Below are positions 27,033 through 35,988 of a DNA stretch of 64,000 nt, piece by piece. Within the stretch, counting starts at the first letter, position 1, and every line of letters starts with the position of its first letter. A program made the translations under genes and the position numbers. Origin of the DNA: Phenylobacterium sp. (lineage in GTDB: Bacteria; Pseudomonadota; Alphaproteobacteria; Caulobacterales; Caulobacteraceae); NCBI GenBank assembly GCA_020401865.1, contig JADCAS010000004.1:186001-250000 (forward strand), in the 5' to 3' direction. The notes beneath the pieces were generated by a model. It searched no databases and had not been told where the DNA came from. It saw nothing but the letters and a program-made list of their open reading frames with translations.

Positions 27033-27046
27033 TTGATCTTGATCAA
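27033..27046 (+). promoter_or_regulatory. FNR/FixK-type binding site
   Basis: TTGATCTTGATCAA is a perfect match to the FNR/FixK consensus TTGAT-N4-ATCAA, within the 16-bp inverted repeat ATTGATC-TT-GATCAAT (27032-27047). It lies between pheT and the monooxygenase gene, about 140 bp ahead of the latter's start. If FnrL or FixK binds here, the monooxygenase would respond to oxygen or nitric oxide status; activation versus repression cannot be told because no clear -10 box is visible. Confidence 0.6.
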
Positions 27047-27187
27047 TGAGCCGGGTGCGTCATGGTTCGCACAGTGCTGTCGCGTCTTCGGGTCCGGGCC
27101 CAAGCCCACCCCCCTGGTGAGGGTCGGGGTCCGGAGGCGCCACCGCAGCACGGGATGGACGGACAGGCAGGCAGGCGAGGAGCTTCC

Positions 27188-28690
27188 ATGGGCGCAACCG
27201 AAACTCTGGACCGTGAGGCGGCGACCAAGACCGAGCACTTCGACGTCCTGATCGTCGGCGCCGGGATTTCCGGGATCGGCGGCGCCTACCATCTGAAGAC
27301 CCAGACGCCGGGGACGAGCTACGTCATCCTGGAGACTCAGGAGACCTTCGGCGGCACCTGGAACACCCACAAATACCCGGGCATCCGCTCGGACAGCGAC
27401 CTCTACACCTTCGGTTACCGCTTCAAACCCTGGGTCAACGCCCCGATCGCCTCTGCCGAGGAGATCCTGAAGTACATGGGCGAGGTGATCGAGGAGAACG
27501 ACATCGGTCGGCACATCCGCTACCGGCACAAGATTCTGAAGACCTCCTGGTCCAGCCTGGACAACACCTGGACGGTGGAGGCGGTGCGCCTCGACACGAA
27601 TGAAACGGTGAGCTTCACCTGCAACTTCCTGTGGATGTGCCAGGGCTATTATCGCCACGACGTCGGCTACACCCCCGAGTGGGAGGGAATCGAGGACTAT
27701 TCCGGCCGGATCGTGCATCCGCAGAACTGGCCCACGGACCTCGACCTCACCGGCAAGAAGGTGCTGCTGATCGGCTCCGGTGCGACGGCCGCGACCCTTG
27801 TGCCCGCCATCGCCGGCAAGTGCGCCCACGTGACCATGCTGCAGCGCTCGCCGACCTATTTCATTCCCGGCCGGAACGCCAACGAGCTGGCCGACATCCT
27901 GCGCCAGCTGGAGATCGACGAGACCTGGATCCACGAGATCGTCCGCCGCAAGATCCTGTTCGACGGCGGCGAGTTCACCCGCCGCTCCTTCGAGGAGCCG
28001 GAGGCCGTGCGGGATGAGCTGCTGTCCGGGGTGCGCGCCTTCCTGGGGGACGAGGCGGTGACGGAACACTTCACGCCCAAGTACCGGCCCTGGAGCCAGC
28101 GGATCGCCTTCGTCCCGGACGGGGACCTCTTCAAGGCGGTGATCGACGGCCACGCCAGCGTGGTGACCGACGAGATCGACCGCTTCGTGCCGGAAGGCGT
28201 GAAGCTGAAGTCCGGCAGGGTGATCGAGGCCGACATCGTCGTTACCGCCACGGGCTTCCACCTCAGCGTCCTGGGCGACATCCAGATGACCGTGGATGGC
28301 AAGCCCCTCGACCTGTCCCAGACCGTGACCTACCGCGGCATGATGTTCACCGGCGTGCCGAACCTCGTCTGGGTGTTCGGCTATTTCCGCGCCAGCTGGA
28401 CCCTGCGGGTGGACCTGCTGGGCGACTTCGTCTGCCGCCTCCTCAACCACATGAAGACAAAGGGCGTGAAGCGGGTGACGCCCGAGCTGCGGCCCGAGGA
28501 CAAGGACATGCAGCTGGGTCCCTGGATGGACCCCGAGGACTTCAACCCCGGCTACCTGCAGCGCGGCGGCCACCTGCTGCCCAAGGCGGGGAACAAGCCG
28601 GAATGGCGCCATTCTCAGGACTACTGGCGCGAAAAGGACGAGTTGCCGAAGATCGACCTGGACGACCCGATCTTCCGCTACGGGAACTGA
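27188..28690 (+). CDS. FAD-dependent monooxygenase, Baeyer-Villiger type
   Basis: 500 residues. The N-terminal FAD loop is DVLIVGAGISGIGGAYHL; GGTWNTHKYPGIRSDSD follows; the Baeyer-Villiger fingerprint YSGRIVHPQNWP (FxGxxxHxxxWP type) is at about residue 170; the second Rossmann loop is VLLIGSGATAATLVPAI. Such enzymes insert oxygen into ketones or oxidise S/N atoms using NADPH and O2. The start MGATETLDRE at 27188 has GAGGAG upstream; longer starts read through a low-quality region. It has no obvious operon partner. Substrate unknown. Confidence 0.88.
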   Translation: MGATETLDREAATKTEHFDVLIVGAGISGIGGAYHLKTQTPGTSYVILETQETFGGTWNTHKYPGIRSDSDLYTFGYRFKPWVNAPIASAEEILKYMGEVIEENDIGRHIRYRHKILKTSWSSLDNTWTVEAVRLDTNETVSFTCNFLWMCQGYYRHDVGYTPEWEGIEDYSGRIVHPQNWPTDLDLTGKKVLLIGSGATAATLVPAIAGKCAHVTMLQRSPTYFIPGRNANELADILRQLEIDETWIHEIVRRKILFDGGEFTRRSFEEPEAVRDELLSGVRAFLGDEAVTEHFTPKYRPWSQRIAFVPDGDLFKAVIDGHASVVTDEIDRFVPEGVKLKSGRVIEADIVVTATGFHLSVLGDIQMTVDGKPLDLSQTVTYRGMMFTGVPNLVWVFGYFRASWTLRVDLLGDFVCRLLNHMKTKGVKRVTPELRPEDKDMQLGPWMDPEDFNPGYLQRGGHLLPKAGNKPEWRHSQDYWREKDELPKIDLDDPIFRYGN

Positions 28691-28708
28691 GCCGGGAAGG
28701 CGCAGGCC

Positions 28709-28921
28709 TCAGTTCAGGGTCGCCCCGCCCGTCCCCCCGGCCTGGAGGACGGCGACGCAGGCGATGATGTCATCCCAGTCGGCCAGGCCCTTGCGGTCGC
28801 CCAGGGCGGCGAACTCGGCCGCGCGCAGGGTGGCGATCACCTCGGCGTCCTCACCGTACTGGGCGATGAGGGCCTCGGCGGCGGCACGGGTCTGTTCTGA
28901 GAAGGCGGGGCCTTCGGGCAT
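28709..28921 (-). CDS. Small conserved-looking hypothetical protein
   Basis: 70 residues starting MPEGPAFSEQTRAAAEALIA. It is largely helical and acidic, with VIATLRAAEFAALGDRKGLA and DWDDIIACVAVLQAGG. The antisense open frame extends much further (to 30013), but only this portion has coding-like composition outside the TPR gene on the other strand. It lies convergent with the monooxygenase and divergent from the TPR gene. No family recognised with confidence. Confidence 0.55.
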   Translation of the reverse strand: MPEGPAFSEQTRAAAEALIAQYGEDAEVIATLRAAEFAALGDRKGLADWDDIIACVAVLQAGGTGGATLN

Positions 28922-29008
28922 GGGGAACCTCGATGCGGGGCGGCGATCTCCTCTGGACCGGGGCCGGGCGCATGGCAAGATCAACCGGTTCTGGAGGGAC
29001 CCGCGGGC

Positions 29009-30325
29009 ATGAAGGACCGGTTCGGACTGGAGACACGGGGCGACCCGAAGGCCGTCGAGGCCCTGGGCGAGGCGGTCGCCGCCCTCTACGCCATGCAGCC
29101 CGAGGCCATGGGCTTCCTCAAGGCCGCCGCGGCCGACCCGGACTGCGCCCTGGCGCGGATGCTGGGGGCCTATCTGGGCCTGATGTCCTCCGAGCGGGGA
29201 CCCGGCGCAGCCGGGGTGAAGCGGATGGGCGAGATCGCGCCCGCTGACGCCCGCGAGGCCGCCCATCTGGCGACGATCCGCGCCTGGGCGGCCGGCGACT
29301 GGGCCGGGGCGAGCCGTCGCCTGGACAGCCTGCTGGCGGCCTGGCCGACGGACCCCATCGCCCTGAACGCCGCCCACCAGCTGGACTTCTTCATGGGCGA
29401 CGCCGAGCGCCTGCGCAGCCGGCCGACAGAGGCCCTGCAGGCCTGGGACCCCGGCGATCCGGCCTATCCCTACCTGTCGGGCATGCAGGCCTTCGGGCTG
29501 GAGGAGCTGGGCGACTATCCGGCCGCCGAGGCCGCCGCACGGCGGGCCCTGGAGGCCGCGCCCCGGGACGTCTGGGCCCAGCACGCCCTGGTTCACGTGC
29601 TGGAGATGCAAGGCCGGTCCCAGGCGGGGCTCGACCTGCTGGAGGCCCGTCGGGCGGACTGGGGGCACGACCACTTCCTGAAGGTCCACACCTCCTGGCA
29701 CGCGGCCCTCTTCGCCCTGGAGAGCGACGGGCCGGAGCGGGCCCTTGGCCTGCATGACGGAGCGGTCTGGGACGGCGGACCCGATCCCCTGGCCATGACC
29801 CTGATCGACTCGGCGGGCCTGCTCTGGCGGCTGAAGCTGGACGGGGTGGAGGCGGGCGGGCGATGGGACCGGCTGTCGGAGGAATGGGCCCTGCGCGACG
29901 AGGGCGCCTGGTACGCCTTCAACGACCTGCACGCTGTCCTCGCCCACTGCGGCGCCGGACGGCTGGACCGGGCCCGGGCGCTTGTGGACCGGATGGCGGC
30001 GGGGGCGGCCCACCCGGACCCGTCGGCGACCAACGCCCAGGCCCTGCGGTCAGCGGGGCTCCCGGCGGCGCGGGGCGTGCTGGCCTTTGCCGAGGGCGAC
30101 TTTGAAGCGAGCGTCGCCTTCCTGGCCCCCGTGCGACGCCTCCTGTCGGTATTCGGCGGCAGCCACGCCCAGCGCGACGCCTGGCAGAGGACCCTGCTGG
30201 TCGCGGCCCTGCGCGCCGGCGAGACGGGCTTCGCCAGGGTGCTGGTCGACGAACGCCTCGCCGAGCGGCCGGAGAGCCCCTGGAGCCGGGCGCGGCTGAC
30301 CGAGCTCGACGCCCTCAGTCGATGA
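29009..30325 (+). CDS. Tetratricopeptide-repeat protein (TTC38-like)
   Basis: 438 residues, all-helical, alanine-rich. Repeating helical pairs such as YPAAEAAARRALEAAPRDVW and ALVHVLEMQGR are TPR-like. HDHFLKVHTSWHAALFALE and WYAFNDLHAVLAHCGAGR resemble the TTC38 family of soluble TPR proteins found in many proteobacteria. No signal peptide, so cytoplasmic. It probably acts as a protein-interaction scaffold; the partner is unknown. Its 3' end overlaps the convergent thiolase-like gene by about 11 bases. Confidence 0.72.
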   Translation: MKDRFGLETRGDPKAVEALGEAVAALYAMQPEAMGFLKAAAADPDCALARMLGAYLGLMSSERGPGAAGVKRMGEIAPADAREAAHLATIRAWAAGDWAGASRRLDSLLAAWPTDPIALNAAHQLDFFMGDAERLRSRPTEALQAWDPGDPAYPYLSGMQAFGLEELGDYPAAEAAARRALEAAPRDVWAQHALVHVLEMQGRSQAGLDLLEARRADWGHDHFLKVHTSWHAALFALESDGPERALGLHDGAVWDGGPDPLAMTLIDSAGLLWRLKLDGVEAGGRWDRLSEEWALRDEGAWYAFNDLHAVLAHCGAGRLDRARALVDRMAAGAAHPDPSATNAQALRSAGLPAARGVLAFAEGDFEASVAFLAPVRRLLSVFGGSHAQRDAWQRTLLVAALRAGETGFARVLVDERLAERPESPWSRARLTELDALSR

Positions 30326-31847
30326 AGGTGAAGCGGTTGAAGCCCTCGGCGTCGGTCTCCAGGCGGACCCGGCGGCCGATGGGCTCGCGGGCGGCCAGCT
30401 CCCCGAACGCGGCCTCCGAGGCCTGGTTGGCGGCGGCGCGGCGGCCGTCCTGCAGGCGGGCGATGACCACGATGGCCGGCCCCGAGCGGGTCGTGGTGGT
30501 GGTGTAGGTCTCCACCGTCGCCTCGCCGGTCGCCGTGTCGACCTCCAGGCCGGGGACGGGGTCGTAGGGGATCTTCGCCCGGCGGGCCTCGGGGCGGCTC
30601 CAGTCGGCGGGCGTCGTGGAATAGACCCCGGCCGAATACTTCGAGAGCATGCCGCCGTTGGCGCCGACGAAGCCGAAGGCGCCCGGGCGGGCGCGCAGGG
30701 CGGCGACGGCCTCGGCGATGGCGTGCATGGAGTAGTTGTTCCCCGCCCCGCCGAAGTAGGGCAGGCCGCCTGTCAGGGTCAGGCCGCGCGGATCGTCCGG
30801 CGCGATGGCCAGCCCGTCGATCATGTTGAACACGGCGATGGGGAAGCAGGAGTAGAAGTCGAAGACGGTCATGTCGTCGACCGTCCTGCCCGCCAGCTCC
30901 AGGGCCTTGCGGCCGGCGGCGATGGCGGAGGGGCTGGCCGACAGGTCGGGCCTCTCCATGATGGTCAGCTCATTGGCGTCGCCCTGGCCGTGCAGGTAGA
31001 CGAACTTGTCCTCGGACACGCCGAGGGTGCGCGCGACACCCACCGAGGTCAGGATGACGGCGGCGGCCTGGTTCACCTGGTCCCGGGCCACCAGCATCCG
31101 GGTGAAGGGATCGGCGACGATGCGGTTCTTGTCACTGACCGTGACCAGTTCCTCGGCCGTCTTCTCCACCGGCGAGGCGGAATAGGGGTTGGCGGCGGCC
31201 ACCCGGGTGAAGGGGGCGAAGAGCTCGCCCATCCGGCGGGCATAGGTCGGTCGGTCGAGGTCCAGGCGCGCGCGGCGGGCGTTCTCGAACAGGGCGTAGG
31301 CGGGGATGGCGCCGGTGATCCGGTGCTTCAGGATCGAGGGCGTGAACATGCCCTCCAGGCCGTAGCCGCGGTCCTCCAGCGAGCCCTCGACGGTCTCGGA
31401 CCAGTCGGGGGCCTCGCCCTTCGCGTTGAGGGTCAGGACGGTGGACATGGCCTCGGAGCCCACGAGCAGGACCGCCCTGGCCTCGCCGCGGGAGATGGCC
31501 TCGCAGAACTCACCCACCAGGCGCTGGGGACCCTGGCCGCCGGTGATCTCGAGGATGGCCCGGGCCGGATCGGCGCCGATCCGCTTCGCCACGGAGCGGG
31601 GGAAGTTGTTGGAGGCGCCGAAGGGCGCCCTGGCGCCCGGCGAGGAGATCTCGAACTGGCGGATGGCGACGATGACGTCCAGGGCGGCGGCGAGGTCGCC
31701 CGCGGCGCCAGCGTCGGCCAGGGCCGCCCGGGCCGCCTCGCCGGCGAGGTCGGCGGGCGACAGGGCGCGATAGTCAGCGTCGGTGGGCCGCTCGGCGGCC
31801 TGCCCCACCCCGATGATCACGGGCGTGCGGTCATCCTGCGAAGTCAT
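30315..31847 (-). CDS. Thiolase-like acetyl-CoA acetyltransferase (SCP2-type)
   Basis: 510 residues. The fold is that of thiolases (TPVIIGVGQAAERPTDADY, VDDMTVFDFYSCFPIAVFNM, GGAGNNYSMHAIAEAV, FVGANGGMLSKYSAGVYSTT), with an extra C-terminal OB-like domain from about residue 430. The usual nucleophilic Cys region reads ITGGQGPQRLVGEFCEA, so the canonical Cys is not at its normal spot; the HG and Cys near NGG are also altered. It may act in fatty-acid or steroid ring breakdown or have a non-classical role. GGAGGAG precedes the start. It is transcribed toward the TPR gene. Confidence 0.8.
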   Translation of the reverse strand: MTSQDDRTPVIIGVGQAAERPTDADYRALSPADLAGEAARAALADAGAAGDLAAALDVIVAIRQFEISSPGARAPFGASNNFPRSVAKRIGADPARAILEITGGQGPQRLVGEFCEAISRGEARAVLLVGSEAMSTVLTLNAKGEAPDWSETVEGSLEDRGYGLEGMFTPSILKHRITGAIPAYALFENARRARLDLDRPTYARRMGELFAPFTRVAAANPYSASPVEKTAEELVTVSDKNRIVADPFTRMLVARDQVNQAAAVILTSVGVARTLGVSEDKFVYLHGQGDANELTIMERPDLSASPSAIAAGRKALELAGRTVDDMTVFDFYSCFPIAVFNMIDGLAIAPDDPRGLTLTGGLPYFGGAGNNYSMHAIAEAVAALRARPGAFGFVGANGGMLSKYSAGVYSTTPADWSRPEARRAKIPYDPVPGLEVDTATGEATVETYTTTTTRSGPAIVVIARLQDGRRAAANQASEAAFGELAAREPIGRRVRLETDAEGFNRFTFID

Positions 31848-31886
31848 CTGGAACTCCTCCCTGGGCCGCAGGGCGGCCGCGTCTGG

Positions 31887-32507
31887 CTACTTCTCTTCAA
31901 GCAGGCGGTCGATCACCGCCGCAGCGTCCTTGCCCGCCCAGTCCGCCTCCCCGAGCATCCGGGCCCGCTCCACGCCGTCGCGTCCATAGATCAGGGTGGT
32001 GGGCATGGCCGCCGTCGGGGGCTTGAGGGCGAAGGGCAGACTGGACTTGGGGTCGTGGTGGAAGACCAGGGGCGCATTCCTGCCGATGAAGGCTCGGGCC
32101 TTGTCGGCGTCCTTTTCGCGGTCAATGGAGACCGCCAATACGACCACGTCCTTGCCTTTCTGGGCCTCGGCCAGCCTGGCCAGGGTGGGCATCTCGAGCA
32201 CGCAGGGCGCGCACCAGGTGGCCCAGAGGTTGACCACAACCACCTTGCCGCGGAAGTCGCCGATACGAACCGGCTTGCCCTCGGGATCAAGGAAGCTGGT
32301 GACCGGCGCCGGCGCCGCTTCGGCGGGCAGGATGAGGCGGGACATCTCCCCGCGGGTGAGGTCCGTGAGCCCCCCCTTCGCCCGGGGGGTTATGGAAGAC
32401 TGGGCGATGATGTAGAGAACCCCGGCGACGCCGACCAGGGCGGCGCCCCAGAGGGCGAGCCGCAGGACGCCCAGCCTGGGAGGCCCCGATTCCTTTTCCT
32501 GGCTCAT
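31887..32507 (-). CDS. tlpA: TlpA-family thiol:disulfide reductase, membrane-anchored
   Basis: 206 residues. One N-terminal membrane anchor (about residues 12-35, [20 protein letters not shown]) puts the thioredoxin domain in the periplasm. The active site is WCAPC (Cys99, Cys102) after [20 protein letters not shown] holds the cis-Pro. TlpA-type proteins reduce disulfides for cytochrome c or copper-site assembly. Its start codon overlaps that of argH on the opposite strand (CATG at 32505-32508). Confidence 0.9.
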   Translation of the reverse strand: MSQEKESGPPRLGVLRLALWGAALVGVAGVLYIIAQSSITPRAKGGLTDLTRGEMSRLILPAEAAPAPVTSFLDPEGKPVRIGDFRGKVVVVNLWATWCAPCVLEMPTLARLAEAQKGKDVVVLAVSIDREKDADKARAFIGRNAPLVFHHDPKSSLPFALKPPTAAMPTTLIYGRDGVERARMLGEADWAGKDAAAVIDRLLEEK

Positions 32508-33930
32508 GATGACCGAAGACTCCCCAGACGATCCGAACGCCGCCTCCCCGGGAGGACAGGCCATGTGGGGCGGCCGTTTCGCGACCCGTCCGGCGGACCT
32601 GATGCAGGCGATCAACGTCTCCATCGGGTTCGACAGGCGGCTCGCCGACCAGGATCTGGCCGGCTCCCGCGCCCACGCGGCGATGTTGCGCATGCAGGGC
32701 GTGATTACAAGTGAGGACGAAGCGGCCATCCAATCGGGGCTGGAAACCATAGCTGCGGAGATCCGCGAGGGGACCTTCCCCTTCCGGGAGGAGTTCGAGG
32801 ACATCCACATGAACGTGGAGGCCCGGCTGCGCGAGCTGATCGGGCCGGCAGCGGGGCGCCTGCACACCGCCCGCAGCCGTAACGACCAGGTGGCGGTGGA
32901 CTTCCGCCTCTGGGTGCGGGACGCCTGCGACCGGACGGTAGACCAGCTGCAGCGCCTGCAGGGCGCCCTCCTGGACCGGGCCGAGCAGCACGCCGAAACG
33001 CTGATGCCGGGCTTCACCCACCTGCAGCCCGCCCAGCCGGTGACCTTCGGACACCACCTGATGGCCTATGTGGAGATGTTCGGTCGCGACGCCGGACGCT
33101 TCGCCGACGCGCGCCGGCGGATGAACGAGTGCCCCCTGGGCGCCGCCGCCCTGGCCGGATCACCCTTTCCCATCGACCGGGAGGCCACCGCCCGGGCCCT
33201 GGGCTTCGACCGGCCGACGGCCAACTCGCTGGACAGCGTGTCCGACCGCGACTTCGCCCTCGAGGCCCTGGCCGCCGCCACCCTGTGCGGCGTGCACCTG
33301 TCGCGCCTTGCGGAGGAGCTGGTCATCTGGACGACGCCCCAGTTCGGGTTCGTTCGCCTGTCGGACGCCTTCTCCACCGGCTCGTCCATCATGCCGCAGA
33401 AGCGCAATCCCGATGCGGCGGAGCTGGTGCGGGCCAAGGTGGGACGCCTGCTGGGCGCCTTCACCCAGCTGACGCTCGTCATGAAGGGCCTTCCGCTCGC
33501 CTATTCCAAGGACATGCAGGAGGACAAGGTCCCGACCTTCGAGGCCTTCGACGCCCTGGAGCTGTCCCTGGCGGCCATGACCGGCATGATCCTGGACCTT
33601 GAACCTTCGACTGAACGGATGGCGGCGGCGGCGGGCGCCGGCTTCTCCACCGCCACGGACCTGGCCGACTGGCTGGTGCGGACCCTGGACATGCCTTTCC
33701 GGGACGCCCACCACGTGACCGGCGCCGCCGTGAAGCGGGCGGAGGCCCTGGGGGTCGACCTGCCCGGCCTGCCCCTCGCCGAGCTCCAGGCCCTGTGCCA
33801 GGGGATCACCCCGGCGGTCTTCGACGTCCTGACGCCGGCCGCCTCGGCCGGCAGCCGGCGCAGCTTCGGCGGCACAGCGCCCGATCAGGTCCGCATGCAA
33901 GCCGCCCGCTGGCGGGAGCGCCTGTCATGA
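32506..33930 (+). CDS. argH: Argininosuccinate lyase
   Basis: 474 residues if started at 32506; the first strongly conserved residues are [14 protein letters not shown] at 32563, so a shorter start there is possible. Family motifs: [39 protein letters not shown], and the signature [20 protein letters not shown]. It cleaves argininosuccinate to arginine and fumarate. It is followed by a small lipoprotein gene (ATGA overlap) and lysA, a common alphaproteobacterial order. Confidence 0.96.
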   Translation: MMTEDSPDDPNAASPGGQAMWGGRFATRPADLMQAINVSIGFDRRLADQDLAGSRAHAAMLRMQGVITSEDEAAIQSGLETIAAEIREGTFPFREEFEDIHMNVEARLRELIGPAAGRLHTARSRNDQVAVDFRLWVRDACDRTVDQLQRLQGALLDRAEQHAETLMPGFTHLQPAQPVTFGHHLMAYVEMFGRDAGRFADARRRMNECPLGAAALAGSPFPIDREATARALGFDRPTANSLDSVSDRDFALEALAAATLCGVHLSRLAEELVIWTTPQFGFVRLSDAFSTGSSIMPQKRNPDAAELVRAKVGRLLGAFTQLTLVMKGLPLAYSKDMQEDKVPTFEAFDALELSLAAMTGMILDLEPSTERMAAAAGAGFSTATDLADWLVRTLDMPFRDAHHVTGAAVKRAEALGVDLPGLPLAELQALCQGITPAVFDVLTPAASAGSRRSFGGTAPDQVRMQAARWRERLS

Positions 33931-34172
33931 AGATACGACCCCTTCTCCTCGCCGGCCTTATCCTGGCCCTGCCCGCAGTCTCAGCCTGCGGAACGCTGGG
34001 CCGCCTGGAGCGCCCCGAGGCCCGACCCGGCGAGGCCCGCGATATCGACGCCGGCTCCGAGCCCGGCCGCACCCTGCGCACCGCCGACCCACGGGACCGC
34101 AATGCCGAGCCCCTGCCGCCCCTGGTCGCGCCCGCGACGGCGCCCAAGGCCGAGGACACGCCCAAGAGATGA
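33927..34172 (+). CDS. Small lipoprotein, LptM-like
   Basis: 81 residues. Signal peptide [19 protein letters not shown] then lipobox SAC with Cys21. The mature N-terminus reads [10 protein letters not shown], fitting the CGxxGxLxxP pattern of LptM/YifL-type lipoproteins that help mature the LptD outer-membrane translocon. The rest is low-complexity Pro/Ala/Glu. It sits between argH and lysA with four-base overlaps on both sides, the position of such a gene in many alphaproteobacteria. Confidence 0.65.
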   Translation: MKIRPLLLAGLILALPAVSACGTLGRLERPEARPGEARDIDAGSEPGRTLRTADPRDRNAEPLPPLVAPATAPKAEDTPKR

Positions 34173-35455
34173 ATCATTTCGAGCTCCGGGACGGCGAGAT
34201 GTTCTGCGAGGACGTCCCGCTCTCGCAGGTCGCCGGGGCGGTGGGCACCCCCGTCTATGTCTATTCCTCAGCCACCCTGGAACGGCACTTCACCGTCCTC
34301 CAGAAGGCCCTGTCCGACGCGGGCCTCAGGGACGACGCGGGTGGACCGCCCCTGATCGCCTACGCGGTGAAGGCCAATTCCAACCTTGCGGTCCTCGCCA
34401 CCCTGGCGCGGCTGGGGGCTGGCGCCGATACGGTGTCTGAGGGCGAGATCCGCAGGGCCCTCGCCGCCGGCGTCCCTCCGGAACGGATCGTCTTCTCGGG
34501 CGTCGGAAAGCAGGCCGGCGAGATCCGCTTCGCCCTGGAAACCGGCATCTCGGAGATCAACGTCGAATCCGAACCCGAGATGCGGCTGATCGCCCAGGTC
34601 GCGCAGGGGCTCGGACGACCCGCGCGGATCGCCTTCCGGGTCAACCCGGATGTGGCGGCCGGGGGTCATGCCAAGATCGCCACAGGCGGCGCCGACAACA
34701 AGTTCGGAGTCTCCTTCTCGGAAGCCGAGAGGCTCTATGCCGAGGCCGCCAATGATCCCTGGCTGGATCCCATCGGCCTGACCTGCCACATCGGCAGCCA
34801 GATCAGCCGACTGGAACCCATGGAGGCTGCCTTCCTGCGGATGCGCGAGCTGGTGGAGCGGCTACGCGCCCGCGGCCTGGCCGTCCATCGCCTCGACCTC
34901 GGCGGCGGCCTCGGGGTCCCCTACTTCAACCAGCCCGAGCCGCCCACACCCGCCGCCTACGCCGCCATGATCGCGGGCGTGATGGCCGGGCTGGAGATCG
35001 GCCTGGCCTTCGAGCCGGGCCGGGTGATCGCCGCCAACGCCGGGATCCTGCTGGCTCGAGTGCTCCATATCCACGGGCGCCCTGAGGGTCGCCGCTTCGT
35101 GGTGCTGGATGCGGCCATGAATGACCTGATCCGCCCGGCCATGTACGACGCCTATCATGACATCCGGCCGGTCCGGCCCCGGCCCGGCGCGGCCGCCATC
35201 GCCGACGTGGTGGGCCCGGTCTGCGAGACCGGCGACACCTTTACCCGCGACCGGATGCTCCCGCCCCTGGAGGCGGGCGACCTTGTGGCCTTCATGAGCG
35301 CGGGCGCCTACGGAGCCTCCATGTCCAGCGAGTACAACAGCCGCCTGCTGGTCCCGGAGGTTCTGGTCCGGGGCGCGGACTGGGCGGTGGTCCGGCCAAG
35401 GCCGACCTATGAAGAGATGCTGGCGCGGGAATCCCGCCCGACCTGGCTGGACTAA
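34169..35455 (+). CDS. lysA: Diaminopimelate decarboxylase
   Basis: 428 residues. PLP-dependent fold III enzyme making lysine from meso-diaminopimelate. Motifs: TPVYVYSSATLERHF, the PLP-lysine YAVKANSNLAVL, the GVGKQAGEI loop, HIGSQI, LDLGGGLGVPY, EPGRVIAANAGILL, and GPVCETGDTF with the C-terminal Cys-Glu, then AYGASMSSEYNSR. Start overlaps the lipoprotein gene stop. The 3' end overlaps the convergent phosphoribosyltransferase gene by four bases. Confidence 0.97.
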   Translation: MNHFELRDGEMFCEDVPLSQVAGAVGTPVYVYSSATLERHFTVLQKALSDAGLRDDAGGPPLIAYAVKANSNLAVLATLARLGAGADTVSEGEIRRALAAGVPPERIVFSGVGKQAGEIRFALETGISEINVESEPEMRLIAQVAQGLGRPARIAFRVNPDVAAGGHAKIATGGADNKFGVSFSEAERLYAEAANDPWLDPIGLTCHIGSQISRLEPMEAAFLRMRELVERLRARGLAVHRLDLGGGLGVPYFNQPEPPTPAAYAAMIAGVMAGLEIGLAFEPGRVIAANAGILLARVLHIHGRPEGRRFVVLDAAMNDLIRPAMYDAYHDIRPVRPRPGAAAIADVVGPVCETGDTFTRDRMLPPLEAGDLVAFMSAGAYGASMSSEYNSRLLVPEVLVRGADWAVVRPRPTYEEMLARESRPTWLD

Positions 35456-35988
35456 GCCCCCGGAAGGGCGCCGATCCAGGGCAGGGTCCGGTAGGCGCCG
35501 GCGGCGTCCATGCCATATCCCACCAGGAATCGGTCCGGCGCCGTCCAGGCGAAGGCGTCGGGCGGGCGCCGGTCCGGCCGGGGAGAGGGCTTGAGGGCGA
35601 AGACGGCGGTGAGGACCTCGGACGCGCCCGCCGCCAGCAGGAGCCGTCGGGCCGCTTCGAGGGACAGACCAGACTCCAGAACGTCATCGACGACAAGGAC
35701 CTGACGCCCCGTCACCGGACGCCGCAGACCCGCCAGGACCGTGGTGGTTCCTGAATGCCGGGTCCGGTCACCGTAGGCGGTGAGCCAGATCGCATCAAAG
35801 GCCAGGGGACGCCCCCTTCGCGCCAGGGCGCGGGTCAGGTCGGCTGCGAACCAGAGCCCGCCCGTCAGCAGGCAGACCACGACGGCGTCGGGCGCCAGGC
35901 GCGGCGCGAGCCGGACGGCGAGGCCGTCGACCGCATCGGCGACCTGGGACTCCGACAGTAACGGCTCCGGCCCCACGGCCTCAGTCAT
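35452..35988 (-). CDS. Phosphoribosyltransferase, hypoxanthine PRTase-like
   Basis: 178 residues with the type I PRTase fold. The PRPP-binding loop is QVLVVDDVLESGLSLEAA; VVCLLTGGLWFAADLTRAL is the upstream loop; a C-terminal PDRFLVGYGMDAAGAYRTLP matches hypoxanthine-guanine PRTases (DxFxVGYGxD). It would salvage hypoxanthine or guanine. The start at 35988 follows the zinc-ribbon gene stop with an 8-base overlap, so the two are likely co-transcribed. Confidence 0.85.
   Translation of the reverse strand: MTEAVGPEPLLSESQVADAVDGLAVRLAPRLAPDAVVVCLLTGGLWFAADLTRALARRGRPLAFDAIWLTAYGDRTRHSGTTTVLAGLRRPVTGRQVLVVDDVLESGLSLEAARRLLLAAGASEVLTAVFALKPSPRPDRRPPDAFAWTAPDRFLVGYGMDAAGAYRTLPWIGALPGA

Noticed and set aside
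30723..32714. A 663-residue open frame opposite the thiolase, tlpA and argH
   Set aside because: It spans three real genes on both strands and its translation is Gly/His/Arg-rich shadow sequence.
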